Shown here piece after piece: positions 10,797 to 21,200 of a stretch of 64,000 nt of DNA. Below the pieces are notes generated by a model. The model had not been told where the DNA came from, ran no database searches, and saw nothing but the letters and a program-made list of their open reading frames with translations. Source of the DNA: Tillandsia leiboldiana (taxonomy: Eukaryota; Streptophyta; Magnoliopsida; Poales; Bromeliaceae); assembly GCA_029204045.2 (NCBI GenBank), contig CM055074.1, positions 17,597,164 to 17,661,163 on the forward strand, written 5' to 3'. Position 1 is the first letter of the stretch. Each line of letters starts with the position of its first letter. The translations under genes were made by a program, and so were the position numbers.

Positions 10797-12798
10797 TCAC
10801 CTTTGCACACCCAACCTTTTGAGTTTTGGAGTATGTTGGCAATGGTTGAGAAGTTTTCCTTGATGAAGACGTCTTGCAAGATTGGTCTTTTCTTTTGTCA
10901 TCGTCTTGTTTGAAGTACTACCAATGTCCTTTTCTTTAGGAGAATCCTTCTTTGAATTCCATGGAGTGAACTTATTGGTAGCAGTTGCAAGATATGGTTG
11001 GATTTGATCCTTGAGCTCCCATCTTGCAATTTCTTCCAATGTGCCCTGCAAAATTACAACGAAAGCATACCTTTGTGCTTGATGATTCTGAAGAGGATGA
11101 AGTAGGCTTGTTGTCGTTAGTTGTCATGATTTCCGGTGTCGGAGGAGGAGATACCGACTGAGGCACAAAGACTGTCCCAACCGAACTAAAATTGTCTTCA
11201 GTTCGATTGTATCCGAGGCCGAACTTGTTTGTTTGACCAAGACCAAGAAGTTTATCCAACTTACTCCTTCCTAAAGAGAATTGCTGTAAGTCATCCTTGA
11301 GTTGGCAAATGGTCTCTGTCATTTCCAATTTTTCCCGTCGGGCCTCGCCGTAGAGCTTCAAGAGATAGTTCGCTTTGTTCACCATATCTATATAGTTCTT
11401 CTCGAGTTGCTCATTGGACTCTTGAAGGGAAACATTTTCTTTTATCAGTTTATCCCTTTCCACTTCAAGATCGGTCGAGAGAGAAGTTACCTTTTTACTT
11501 CTTCTTCGAGATCCTGCAATCTCCCTCTCAACCCCTTGTTTTGCTTAGCCGGTTTCTTTAAATCCCGTAAAGATCTGTGATAGGCTAGAGCAAATTCTTC
11601 ACCTTCCGAATCATCCGATCCGTTGTCCGTTGCGTTCTTTTCAACAGTAGAGTTGGACAACGACTCAGATGTATTTGCCATAAAGCACATGAAGGGTGAA
11701 GATACGGACGCGTTGAATGCAGCGGAGCTCTTTTCTTCATCACTCGAAGATGACTCATTTGACGTTGAGTTGTCATCCCAAGTGACGACTTGCATCGCCT
11801 TCTTCTTTGCCGGATACTTGTTAGGACATTCTGTTGCAATGTGGCCGTAGCCTCGACATTTGAAGCATTGTAGTTGTCCTTCTGAACTTTTCTTATCCTT
11901 TGAGAAGTTCTCTTGCTTTCTTGACTTGTAACCTGAAGTACCCTTGCCTTTGTTCGACTTTCCGAAGGATGGAGATTTGCTTGAGTTACCCCTTCGAAAG
12001 TTGCGGCGAAACTTCCTTGTCAAGAGAGCGAGCTGCTTCTCAAATTCCTCCATAGAAAGGTTCTCGTCATCGTCTGAGGAGGACGTATCCGCGTCTTCTT
12101 CCTTAGTTGTTTTCAACGCATAACCTGAAGACTTAGAAGTGGATGCCTTTCCAGAAGAATTGTTAGTAGTAAATGTCATTTCATAAGTTTGTAATGAACC
12201 AACTAATTCTTCTACACGTATTTCGTCCGGGTGTTTAATAGTTTCAATGGCAGTAACCTTTGGGCGAAATCGTTCAGGAAGAGTTCTTAAGATCTTTCTT
12301 ACAATCTTAAATTCTGGAATCTTTCTCTCCCAGATTAGCACATGAGTTTACGATGTCTTGCAATCGTGTATAGTAGTCCGTGAAAGATTCATTTTCTGCC
12401 ATTAAGATAGAGTCAAACTTGCTCGTAAGCATTTGCAGTTTCTGAATCTTCACGAGGTTAGTTCCCTCATGTGTAACCTGAAGAACATCCCAGATTTCTT
12501 TCGCAGTCTCACATGCCGAGACGCGAGAGAATTCAGTTTGAGATAAGGCATTAAAGATAGCATTAATTCCCTTGCCATTGTAAGAAGATGAATCTAACTC
12601 TTCCTTGGTCCATTTCGACCTAGGTTTTAAGGTGTGAACATCACCAATAAATTCTGTTGGATTAGTCCATCCTAATTCAATCGATTGCCACACCCGTTCG
12701 TCGATGGAAATTAAAAAGGCTTTCATCCGTACTTTCCAGTACGCATAATTTGTTCCATCGAAGAACGGGGGTCGGTTGATGTTTCCACCTTCAACCAT
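10797..12798 (-). pseudogene. Ty1/copia gag, long Sirevirus-like form
   Basis: It starts at ATG 12798, 20 bp after the PBS. The N-terminal copia gag region (GTNYAYWKVRMKAFL, then the LTRLQDIVN-type UBN2 segment) runs to about 12200. An acidic Ser/Asp linker, a basic FRRNFRRG segment and zinc knuckle CFKCRGYGHIATEC (11867-11826) follow. Next come a Glu/Lys/Leu-rich stretch likely to form a coiled coil (about 11530-11250) and a second knuckle CFRCNFAGHIGRNC (about 11085-11040). Gag forms the particle and binds RNA. Frame breaks near 12320, 11470 and 11000 are one-base events (one in an A-run at about 11488). After about 10797 the expected protease is missing. Confidence 0.92.
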
Positions 12799-12817
12799 TG
12801 TTTACAACCCTATTCCC

Positions 12818-12829
12818 GCTCCGATACCA
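12818..12829 (-). promoter_or_regulatory. Primer binding site (initiator tRNA-Met) of element A
   Basis: On the minus strand TGGTATCGGAGC lies 2 bp from the 5' LTR. It matches the canonical plant tRNA-iMet PBS TGGTATCAGAGC at 11 of 12 positions. It fixes element orientation as minus. Confidence 0.93.
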
Positions 12830-13132
12830 CTTGTTGGGTTATATGTAATAAGGATCTAAATAGGGGAAAAAATACCTAGAGGGGGGTGAATAGGTGTAAA
12901 CGCATAAACACTCAAAAAATCGTTGCGATAAAAACCCAATGCGGAAATAAAAATAATACGCAAGATTTTTACGTGGAAAACTCCATCACCGGAGTAAAAA
13001 ACCACGGGACCGATAACACGGCAGAAATCCACTAGAATTAAAACACGTACAAGGTGATTTACCGTACACACTTACGACTCAACCTTTTCCATACGCTCCT
13101 AGAGGATCTTCTCCGCTCGCTTCGCGACGCTT

Positions 13133-13305
13133 CACGAATCCACGATCATGCGCCCAACGCCGAATCCACGGCGTCCAACGTCGAATCCACGACGTCCGAC
13201 CGAATCCACGGTCTTCACCCAATAGCACCCTTCGAATCACGACGTGCCTCGCTCTAGAATCCAGGAGCGGTTTGAACTTGAATCCACAAGGACACGCGAA
13301 TCCAC
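13133..13305 (-). other. Array of short inverted repeats around GTGGATTC in the transcribed LTR leader
   Basis: The 8-mer GAATCCAC (GTGGATTC in element sense) recurs about every 20-30 bp, and most copies are flanked by short complementary arms that differ from copy to copy. Examples are ACGCC/GGCGT, ACGTC/GACGT, GACC/GGTC, CCTT/AAGG and CGC/GCG. Eight copies are clear in the 3' LTR (3360, 3385, 3406, 3425, 3456, 3480, 3505, 3523); here some are damaged. The array lies roughly 250-420 nt downstream of the expected transcription start and before the PBS, so it would be in the genomic RNA leader. Confidence 0.65.
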
Positions 13306-13656
13306 GCGCCGATTTTTGGGGTAAATCGTTGTTTTGGGTGGTGATGATCCGCCGAATACTTAGATCAAAGATAGATCGGAAATACCATCTAAGTATTCAT
13401 AGTTTGATTCACTCAAGATGTGGAGTATGAAAACCTAGAATCAACTAATCAATATAGATGAGAAACATAGAGTATTCTCTAATGATTTCCTTTCTTCTCT
13501 ATATGTGGATCTAGAGCCGTATAAGATGATACAGGAAAATGACGGCTATGTGGATTAACCCTAGAAAAAGAGTCATAGGGTCTATTTATAGGTTAGAAAC
13601 CCTAGGAAGGAGATAAGAATCAAAAACCTAACATTTCTGGAAATTTTACGGACGGC

Positions 13657-13936
13657 GATCCGGATCGTGTTAGCTGTGATCCGGATCGTTATAAAGATTC
13701 AGCCAATTCCAGAAAAACGAAGGTTCGGGATCCGGATCGAAGTGCTTGATCCGGATCGTTCATACAGTCACCAAACATCAACGTTCGGGATCCGGATTGC
13801 GAAGCCTGATCCGGATCGTTCAAGGAAGATGGTAAACTCAACGTTCGGGATCCGGATCAAGAGACTACGATCCGGATTGAACTGAAGTATGAACGAACCA
13901 CCTTCGGGATCCGGATCGAACAACCTGATCCGGATC
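13657..13936 (-). promoter_or_regulatory. U3 palindrome array: five phased pairs of GATCCGGATC
   Basis: Palindromes start at 13657/13678, 13729/13748, 13789/13808, 13849/13869 and 13908/13927. Spacing within pairs is 19-21 bp; pairs repeat every 59-60 bp (72 for the first). The array ends about 65 bp upstream of the TATA box on minus. Equivalent arrays occur at about 3885-4160, 16738-17030 (ten copies), 51947-52165 and 56958-57180 (eight copies each). The layout suits an enhancer bound by a dimeric factor; the factor is unknown. Confidence 0.75.
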
Positions 13937-14454
13937 CTGAACATGTCCCAAGTCCAGTTTTGATTTTTATTCAATGAAAGATTCTTCCAAGTGTTTCTAC
14001 ACTACAAGAAGTATTCGGATCACACAAAATCTTAGGTTAAACATACCTGATCCTTTTGAATTCTTCTTTCTTGAGAATGAGTTTAAATGATCCAACTTTC
14101 TTCAACCTTCAATCTTCAAGACTTGAGACTTTCACGAAACTACGCCAACTCAAATTCCGTAACAGTATTCTCATGATAAACGAATTTTTGGCCTTCGATT
14201 TCAAAAAATTTCGGTTTGAGGGCATATAATGGGAATTTTCCAAAATCATGCGATTGATCTTCTTTTAAAATTCTTTTTGCAAAACTAATTTGATTTTTAG
14301 TCTCTCTACACGATTATGATTGTTTGGGTACAATTTTTCAAATTTTTGAAAATTAATAATTTTTGTCGTGTTCTTGAGTTGTTGCTCACAGGATTTCTTT
14401 TCATAAATAATAGCAACAATGACGTTTTCATGGATCATCTTTCTGCTAGTTGCA

Positions 14455-15798
14455 ATGGTACACACTCGAGCAACAAACAAACTGAAAAGAGCTAAGAAAA
14501 CTCAACGGAAAGGTGAGTTTCTTCTTGTCAGCGATTCAGAGGCTGAAGCAGATAATCAAGAAGTAGATTGGGACAAATTGTCGGATGATGAATCAATGCC
14601 TATTCAACCTAAGCAAAAGACGTCCGACACATCAAAAGGAAAAGCGCCAATGATATCCTCTATCTCGATGAAAAGAAAAAGACTGGCTCGACGGTTTGGA
14701 CGAGCATGAGGTTTAGAGATTAACGAACAAATAATTCCGGATTCTCCACCCCGTGAGGAACAAGTGTTCGTTAATGCGGATCGCCTAAGGGCATTTGAGA
14801 ATCGTGAATGCATTGGCGAGAGGCATGTTAATATTGAGGCTCTACGAGACCACTCCCCTGAGTTTGGTGTTCTGATTGAACAAGCAAACCTTATTCAAGT
14901 ATGTCGATTCCCAGAATTGCTTGGATACTGTCTGCATCATGTGAGGACCTTCTATACAAATTGCACGGCACCTTCGAGAAAATGAAAACTGTCCAATGGA
15001 GTTTTACACGAATATCCAAGGCACAAGGTTTAAAATTACTCCACAATTGATTGGGGAGGTTTTGGGAATGCAAGCCAGCAAGACAGGAGTTAATTACTTG
15101 AAGGGAAAGAGTTTGACAAACACGTTGTGGCAAATGGTTATAAAGGGAATTTGTTTGGAGGGAACTCAATCAACGGAGAAATCTGTCAAATCCAAAGAAC
15201 TTCGTCTTGAGTACCGGTTCCTAAACTTCATCACATGTTACAATATCCTTCCAAATATGCAGACGAAAGTCTTGAGATGGGATCGAATGCTGTTTTTGTA
15301 TCTCTTAGGACATCCGTCAGAGGAAATGGATTAAATATCAACATTCCATACATTATTTGGAATAGAATGACGAGATATGTTGAGCATCCTCATCCCACTG
15401 AAAGAATCCCATTTCCGTTGATTATAATGAGGATCTTAAAGAAATTTCAGGTTGATATTAGTTCAACAACTTATCATCACTGCTTGGGCATGATCGATGA
15501 GTCCACCATTGTCAAGTCCCTTCATAACTTGCCTCATGTCACTCCAGTTCCTCCATGCGGAACGAAACCCAGTACCGGCACTTCAGCATCACAATCACAA
15601 CCAGCACCCGCACCAGCGGATGAAGCATCAGTTTCATCCATCTACAAGGAACAGAAGAGAATTTCCAATGAGCTTGAGCTCATCACTGCAGCTCATATTA
15701 CCATAACTAAGAAAGTCAATTCAATGAACAAGCTGGTGAAAAAGATATTCTCTAAGATGGGCTGCACGAGCTCTGAAGACTCTGACTCAGATGATTGA
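14455..15798 (+). pseudogene. Env-position ORF, second copy, with stop and frameshifts
   Basis: It starts MVHTR at 14455, as in the copy at 6568. The N-terminal basic and acidic stretches end in a TGA at 14707-14709. The conserved part resumes with RAFENRECIGERHVN (about 14788) and continues with GYCLHHVRTFY and TPQLIGEVLGMQ in shifting frames (breaks near 14985 and 15230). It ends with a helical segment (SSIYKEQKRISNELELI) and an acidic tail SSEDSDSDD at 15769-15795 before a TGA at 15796-15798. The two copies show clear amino-acid conservation, most strongly in the central part, which suggests a period of selection before decay (inference). Function unknown; no membrane or secretion signal is seen. 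Confidence 0.72.
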
Positions 15799-16513
15799 TT
15801 TGTGCTCAAATTTTTCTTTTTCTTCTGCAGATTTTTAATCTCTTCTTGTGCAGGTTTTAAGTTTTAGTTTTTAGTTTTAATTCTCACACTTTTGGTTCTT
15901 GAACTTGTTAACTTTTCTCTCCATTTTGGTAATTTTGGCTAACTTTGTGACAAAAAGGGGGAGAGAATATTAGAACAATTGAACAATGAAACTATGATCG
16001 ATTGTCGTCGATTGTCCAGTTGTGAACCATGAAGGTAAGTATAACTTCAACTTTTGGTTTTGTATTGTGATTGCATGCATGCCTCGACTAACTATTCGAT
16101 TAACTATTTGGGCATGTAATATAACTAACAAGTTGATGTTCACTAACAATGCTGTGACATTTGGATTTTGATTGCATAGAAGATATGTTGGTTTGTTAAC
16201 TATGATCCAATTACATATCTGAATGTATAAATGTCATGGTAAGTATAAATGAGTATAAACTTCATCTCTGTGTGGTTTTTGAATGACATAAAATTCTTGA
16301 GGTATCTAACGATTTCTTTTGTCAAGAATGATTTCTTTTGCAGAGAGTACAGATGTCTAAGTCTAGAGTCTGTTTTAGGAGTTTAACTCATGTATCTATC
16401 TTTATTTGGATCTCATTGTAAATTTTTGTTGTATGGTGATAGCAACAAAAATATCTTTTTGAATTTTCTTGAGTGGATTTGTGTTTTGTCACGAAACCGC
16501 CAAAGGGGGAGAT
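15799..16513 (+). other. Non-coding tail and PPT of the plus-strand copia copy
   Basis: AT-rich and without a reading frame; it is homologous to 4396-5266 in inverted orientation. It ends in the polypurine tract AAAGGGGGAGAT (16502-16513) immediately before the LTR at 16514. Confidence 0.75.
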
Positions 16514-17854
16514 TGTTACGGAATTTAAGTTGGCGTATTTTGTGAATTCGGTTAAGTCTTGAAGATTGAAGGTAAAGAAGGTTGGATCATATAACTCAAT
16601 CTCAAGAAAGAAGAATTCAAAAAGGATCAGGTATGTTTAACTATTTATCTTTGGAGATCCGAATACTTCTTATAGTGTAGAAACACTTGGATGAATTTTT
16701 ATTTGCATAAAAATCAAAAACTGGACATGGGACATGTTCAGGATCCGGATCAGATATTCCAATCCGGATCCCGAAGGGTGTTAGTTCATATGCAAATTCA
16801 ATCCGGATCGTAGCCTCCTTTGATCCGGATCCCGAACATTGGTTTTTACCAAAAATATATGATCGATCCGGATCAGGCATTTCAATCCGGATCCCGAACA
16901 TTGGTGTTTGGTGAATTGTATGAACGATCCGGATCAGGCACTTCGATCCGGATCCCGAACCTTTGCTTTTCAGGAAACTGTCTGTCTCGTTACTGCAATC
17001 CGGATCACCCAAATCCGATCCGGATCGTCGTCCTGAAAAATTCCAGAAAAGGATAGTTTTTGATTCTTATCTTCTTCCAACGGTTTCTAACCTATAAATA
17101 GACCCTACGATTCATTTTTTAGGATACGCCGTCATAATCAAATATAATCCTAAATACGGTCAAAAAGAGAAAAATCCACAGATAGAGAAGAAAGGAAATA
17201 CTAGATCTAATTCTATGTTTCTTCATCTATTCTATTAATTTGATTCTAGGTTTTCCAAACTCAGATTTTGAGTAGAATCAAATTAATGAATACTTAGATG
17301 GTATTTCCGATCTATTTCTAATCTAAGTATTCGGCGGATTATCACCACCCAAAAAACAACGATTTATCCCAAATCGGCGCGTGGACTCGCGTGGCCTTGT
17401 GGATTCAAGGTGCAACCGCTCTCGTGGATTCGGAGCGAGGTACGTTCGTGGATTCGAAGCGTGCTACTGGGTGAAGACCGTGGATTCGGTCAGATGTTGT
17501 GGAGTCGACGTTGGACGTCGTGGATTCGGCGTTGGACGCAGATCGTGGATTCGAGAAGCGTTGCGGAGCGAGCGGAGAAGATCAACTAGGAGCGTATGGA
17601 AAAAGGTGAGTCGTCTGTGAGTACGGTATATCACCTTTATACGTGTTATAATTCTAGTGGATTTCACCGTGTTATCGGTCCCGTGATTTTTTACTCCGGT
17701 TTGGAGTTTTCCACGTAAAAATCTCTGCGTGTTATTTATTTTTCCGCATTGGGTTTTATATCGCAAAGATTTTTGAGTGTTTATTGTTTACACCTATTCA
17801 CCCCCCTCTAGGTGTTTTTTCCCCTATTTAGATTCAATTATACATAACCCAACA
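16514..17854 (+). repeat. 3' LTR of the plus-strand copia copy
   Basis: 1341 bp, TGTTACGG...CCCAACA. It carries ten ATCCGGATC palindromes (about 16738-17030), a TATAAATAG box near 17092-17100 and the GTGGATTC inverted-repeat array (about 17380-17560) in the same order as the A LTRs. It is more diverged from the A LTR pair than they are from each other, as expected for an older copy. Confidence 0.92.
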
Positions 17855-18240
17855 GCTATATCTATGTGCGGGTATCATTCTGATGATTTTGATGGACCAT
17901 GGATTATGGACGGGTGTCGTAGATTGGTGGATTTGGCAGGTGGAGCTACTATTTGCTATATTACCTTTTATCTTTCTTGAGGACATTTGCATGCTTGTAT
18001 GGACATCTTGATAGGCCATCTTTTACTGCTACACTATCTTATTGGAACTTGACTTAGGAGAAACCATGCTATTCTTTTCTCCTTCTTGTTAGTCAGGCGG
18101 TCTGTGTTGCTCGGGTGCGAGCAGGGGTCTGGGGTAGTGTAGCAGGGACATTGGTGTCAGGGACGGGTTGTGCTGGATTGCGGCTGGCAGGGTTTTGGCG
18201 GTGACCGCGGACTTTAGGCGGTTGACCGGAGGTCGGTTAT
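17855..18240 (+). repeat. Gypsy LTR fragment (left part, host of the solo LTR)
   Basis: From about 17980 the sequence matches the interior of other gypsy LTRs in the window (for example 41530-41740: GGCCATCTTTTAC, GACTTAGGAGAAACCATG). It stops at 18240 with GTTAT, where the solo LTR begins. It could be the 3' LTR of the gypsy element at 1-2961 (same orientation), but its start is lost. Confidence 0.75.
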
Positions 18241-21200
18241 TGTAGAATACCAGGATTTCGGATGGCGCACCGACCTCGCAAGATGGCGTGCTGCGGAGGA
18301 AATTGCCTCGGGCGTGTTCCATATGTGTCTTAAGTTGAGTTCGGGTTGATTCGGATCTACGCGGAGGCCCCGGCTTGAATCGGAGTTTTCCGGGCATTGT
18401 GTGCCGTTAGAGGACTGGTTTTGTTGAGCATCGGCTCCACAGTGGTGTACAGAAAAATTGGAAAATACTTGGAACATGTGTACTTTATGATTACAGCGGA
18501 GTTCGGGAGGTTCCGGACTGACGCGGAGGATCCGAAGGCAAAAAGTGAGTTAGAGTTGGCAATTATTGGAGCCGGTTTTTTGTTTGAGCACATTGACTCT
18601 ACGGTTGAGCTTTTTGAGGAGAAAAAGCTTTGGACATGTGTATTTTCGGATTACAGCGGAGTTCGGGAGGTTCCGGACTGGTGCGGGGGCCCCGAGGGCA
18701 AAAAGTGACTTGGAGTTGACATTAAAGGATTAATTAAATAATTTAATTAATTAAAAGTGTTGAATCTGCCTGTATTAGAATTTTGAGGAGAGAGGAGAAT
18801 GAAAATGGAATGAAGTGGATTAGATTTTTTTTGCTGCTTGAGGGATTATTTAAATCCCTTTGCTACAGCTGCCTTCCACCCAACGCCACTAATTAAGCCA
18901 CCATAATTAGTCTTCGCCACGTCATCGCCTCTTTCTCCCCTTAAAACAGAGGAATGGCTATGAAACAGAGGATTGAGTGAAGAAGGAAGAAGGGAAAGGA
19001 GGGATTTTTGTGAAGTGTGCTTATGGTGTGGAACCCCCCCCCCCCCCCCCCCTACTAGTTGCCGAGCGGAGCCGAGCGGAGCGCGCGTAACGAGCTACGG
19101 CAAGGTTTGTTGTTAGTGCATCTTTTTGTGAGAGCTTGGGTTTTGTTGGAGGAAATTAATGGTGTCGGTTTGGGGTTTTTGGGTGGATGTTGGTGTGTGG
19201 TTTGCTGTTGACGGACTGCTTGTCCGGGGAGTTGGTGGCCGCAGCTAGGGGAGCCGCGCGGGCGCACATGGGCGCGCGCGGCTGGCACAGACTGCTGCGC
19301 AGGCGTGCACAACAGGGCGCCGCACAGGGCGGCTGGGCGCTGCGCAGCGTGCGGCTGGGCGCTGCGCAGCAGGCGGGCAGCAGGCGAGCGCGCAGGGGGC
19401 GCGCGGCAGGCAGCAGGCGGGCAGCAGGCGAGCGCGCAGGGGGCGCGTGGCAGGCAGCGGGTGCTGCGCGGGCGCCAGGGGCGCCGCGCGCTGCCGTGCC
19501 TGGGCGCTGCGCGGGCGCCCAATGGCACCGCGCGCAGCTAGCACAGGCGCCGCGCGGGCGCACAGGGGCGCCGCGCGCGGCAAGCGCGGGCACCGCGCAT
19601 GCGGCTGAGCACGGCGCGCGGTGGGCAGCAGGCGTGGCATGCAGTTCGCGTCGACGCACGGGGTTTGCTTCGACCGGGGTTGGTTTTTGCCCGGTGACAG
19701 TATGGTTGTGCTTTGGCCGAGTTAATTAATGATTCTTTTTCCTCCCTTTTTCCTGGCAGTTTTGTGGAGCAGCTTGTGCTGCATGGCCGTGTGTGCGCGG
19801 AGGGTTGGTACTGCGCGAAGCCGAGTCGAGTGCACGCCACGGGGGGATTCACCTGTGCATATGTGGAGTATGTGTGCTGTGAGTGTGTGGTTTTGTGAGA
19901 TTAGTGTGTGCTGTGAGTTACTTTATGAAGCTGGACTTGGATTTAAGTGATTGTGTATAGGTGAACATTATTAATTATTGTGCAATTGGAGCTTTATGTG
20001 TGTTGTTGGTGACTCTTTGGAAGCTGATTGGCTGGGGACCTTGGTGATGGTATTGTGGTGTGTTTGAGCCCTTGTTTGTGCTGTGCGTTGGCTGTGGAGT
20101 GAGCCGGAGGTTGCGCGGATTTTTGTGTGGACTCAGGAGGATTGTTCGAGCTTTCGGGGATTTTTCTGTGGTTCGTGGCAGTGTCCGAACGTGCGGCGCA
20201 TTTTTTTTGGCGTTTTGCCAGATTGTGGATTCGGCGCTTCCCCGACTTCGACTTTGCCTGCGGAAAGCGTTTCTGGTGGGTGCTCTGTTCCTAGAACCGG
20301 TGGACGGTTCTCTAATTCTTATATTAGAATGCATGCATGTTTAAGATACAATAATTGTATGTTATTGTGAGGTAAGCTAGGAAGGACGATTGTATAAGGG
20401 GATTTGCAAGATTAATATTCATATTAAATATTATCGACGACTTACAGCATTTATGTATTCACGATGATGAATTGTAAATGCTTACCTAAGGGACTTACCC
20501 TATGTGATTGACAGCATGCTTGTATGAGGTTATGGACTTTTTAGTAGCACTCGCATCTCCAGGAGACTAGATATTAGTAAATGGTTATATCTTGCATAAA
20601 GGTATGTGGTCTAATACTTTGGGAATATTATGTTATGGAGAATATCATGTTTTATCTGGTTGGAGATTGTTATGCATGTGTAAAGGTTGGCATTTGACAT
20701 AATTGTGCACTGGACACTTAAGTGATAGTATGCCTTAGTTCTTGTAAGAATTGGTCACCTGTACTTAACTTGCTAAGTGAAGGACATTTGCATGCTTATA
20801 TGGTCATCTAGTTAGGCCATCTTTTACTGCTGCACTACTTATGGGAACTTGACTTAGGAGAAACCATGCTTTTCCTTTCTCCGCCTTTGCTAGTCAAGTG
20901 GTCAGTGTTGCTCGGGTTCGAGCAGGGGTCTGGATAGTGTAGTCGGGACTTCGTGTCTGGGACAGGTTGGCTTAGTTGTGGGGCTTTGCGGCAACCGCGG
21001 ATAGTGGGCGGTTGACCGGATGTTTCTCTATGCACCTGATTGGGTATCAGTTTTCTTTAGTGGATGGAGTTTCCCACTTATCGTTCAGTTGCATCCGATT
21101 GAGGTCGGGTCTTTCCTTGGTGGTTGAGTTTTCCCACTTTGATCAGATTGATGATCAAAGTCCTGCTATTTAGAGATACTTGTGGTATTGATGACAGAGA

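Larger units (their letters stand above)
3062..14164 (-). mobile_element. Element A: Sirevirus-like Ty1/copia retrotransposon, minus strand
   Basis: Paired LTRs of about 1.33 kb (3062-4381 and 12832-14164) bound an 8.45-kb interior. On the minus strand the order is 5' LTR, PBS (12829-12818), long gag with two zinc knuckles and a coiled-coil-like stretch, pol with integrase before RT (copia order), a separate ORF in the env position, PPT and 3' LTR. The long gag, the extra 3' ORF and an untranslated interval between pol and that ORF suit the Sirevirus (SIRE/Maximus) lineage. Protease and the integrase N-terminus are missing, so this copy cannot act alone. Its 5' LTR ends at 14164 directly against the interior of a plus-strand copy of the same family, which indicates self-nesting. 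The target duplication cannot be checked because the left junction is in the gap. Confidence 0.92.
12832..14164 (-). repeat. 5' LTR of element A
   Basis: 1333 bp, TGTTGGG...CGTAACA on plus. In minus-strand order: U3 with ten GATCCGGATC/T palindromes in five pairs (13936-13657), TATAAATA box (13590-13583), then the transcribed part with the GTGGATTC inverted-repeat array (about 13305-13133), then the PBS. It pairs with 3062-4381. Confidence 0.94.
14165..17854 (+). mobile_element. Truncated plus-strand copy of the same copia family
   Basis: 14165-16513 is the inverted homologue of roughly 6868-4382 of element A (candidate intron end, env-position ORF, non-coding tail, PPT), followed by a complete 3' LTR (16514-17854). 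Its left edge is exactly the end of element A's LTR at 14164, so A most likely inserted here. The rest of this copy (5' LTR, gag, pol) is not visible and may lie in the 100-N gap. Confidence 0.88.

Noticed and set aside
17855..17859. GCTAT as the target duplication of the plus-strand copia copy
   Set aside because: The partner end of that copy is not in the window, so it cannot be tested.
19055..19729. Long Ala/Arg/Pro-rich frames on both strands
   Set aside because: CpG-dense tract of a solo LTR; all six phases look alike and no conserved domain is present.
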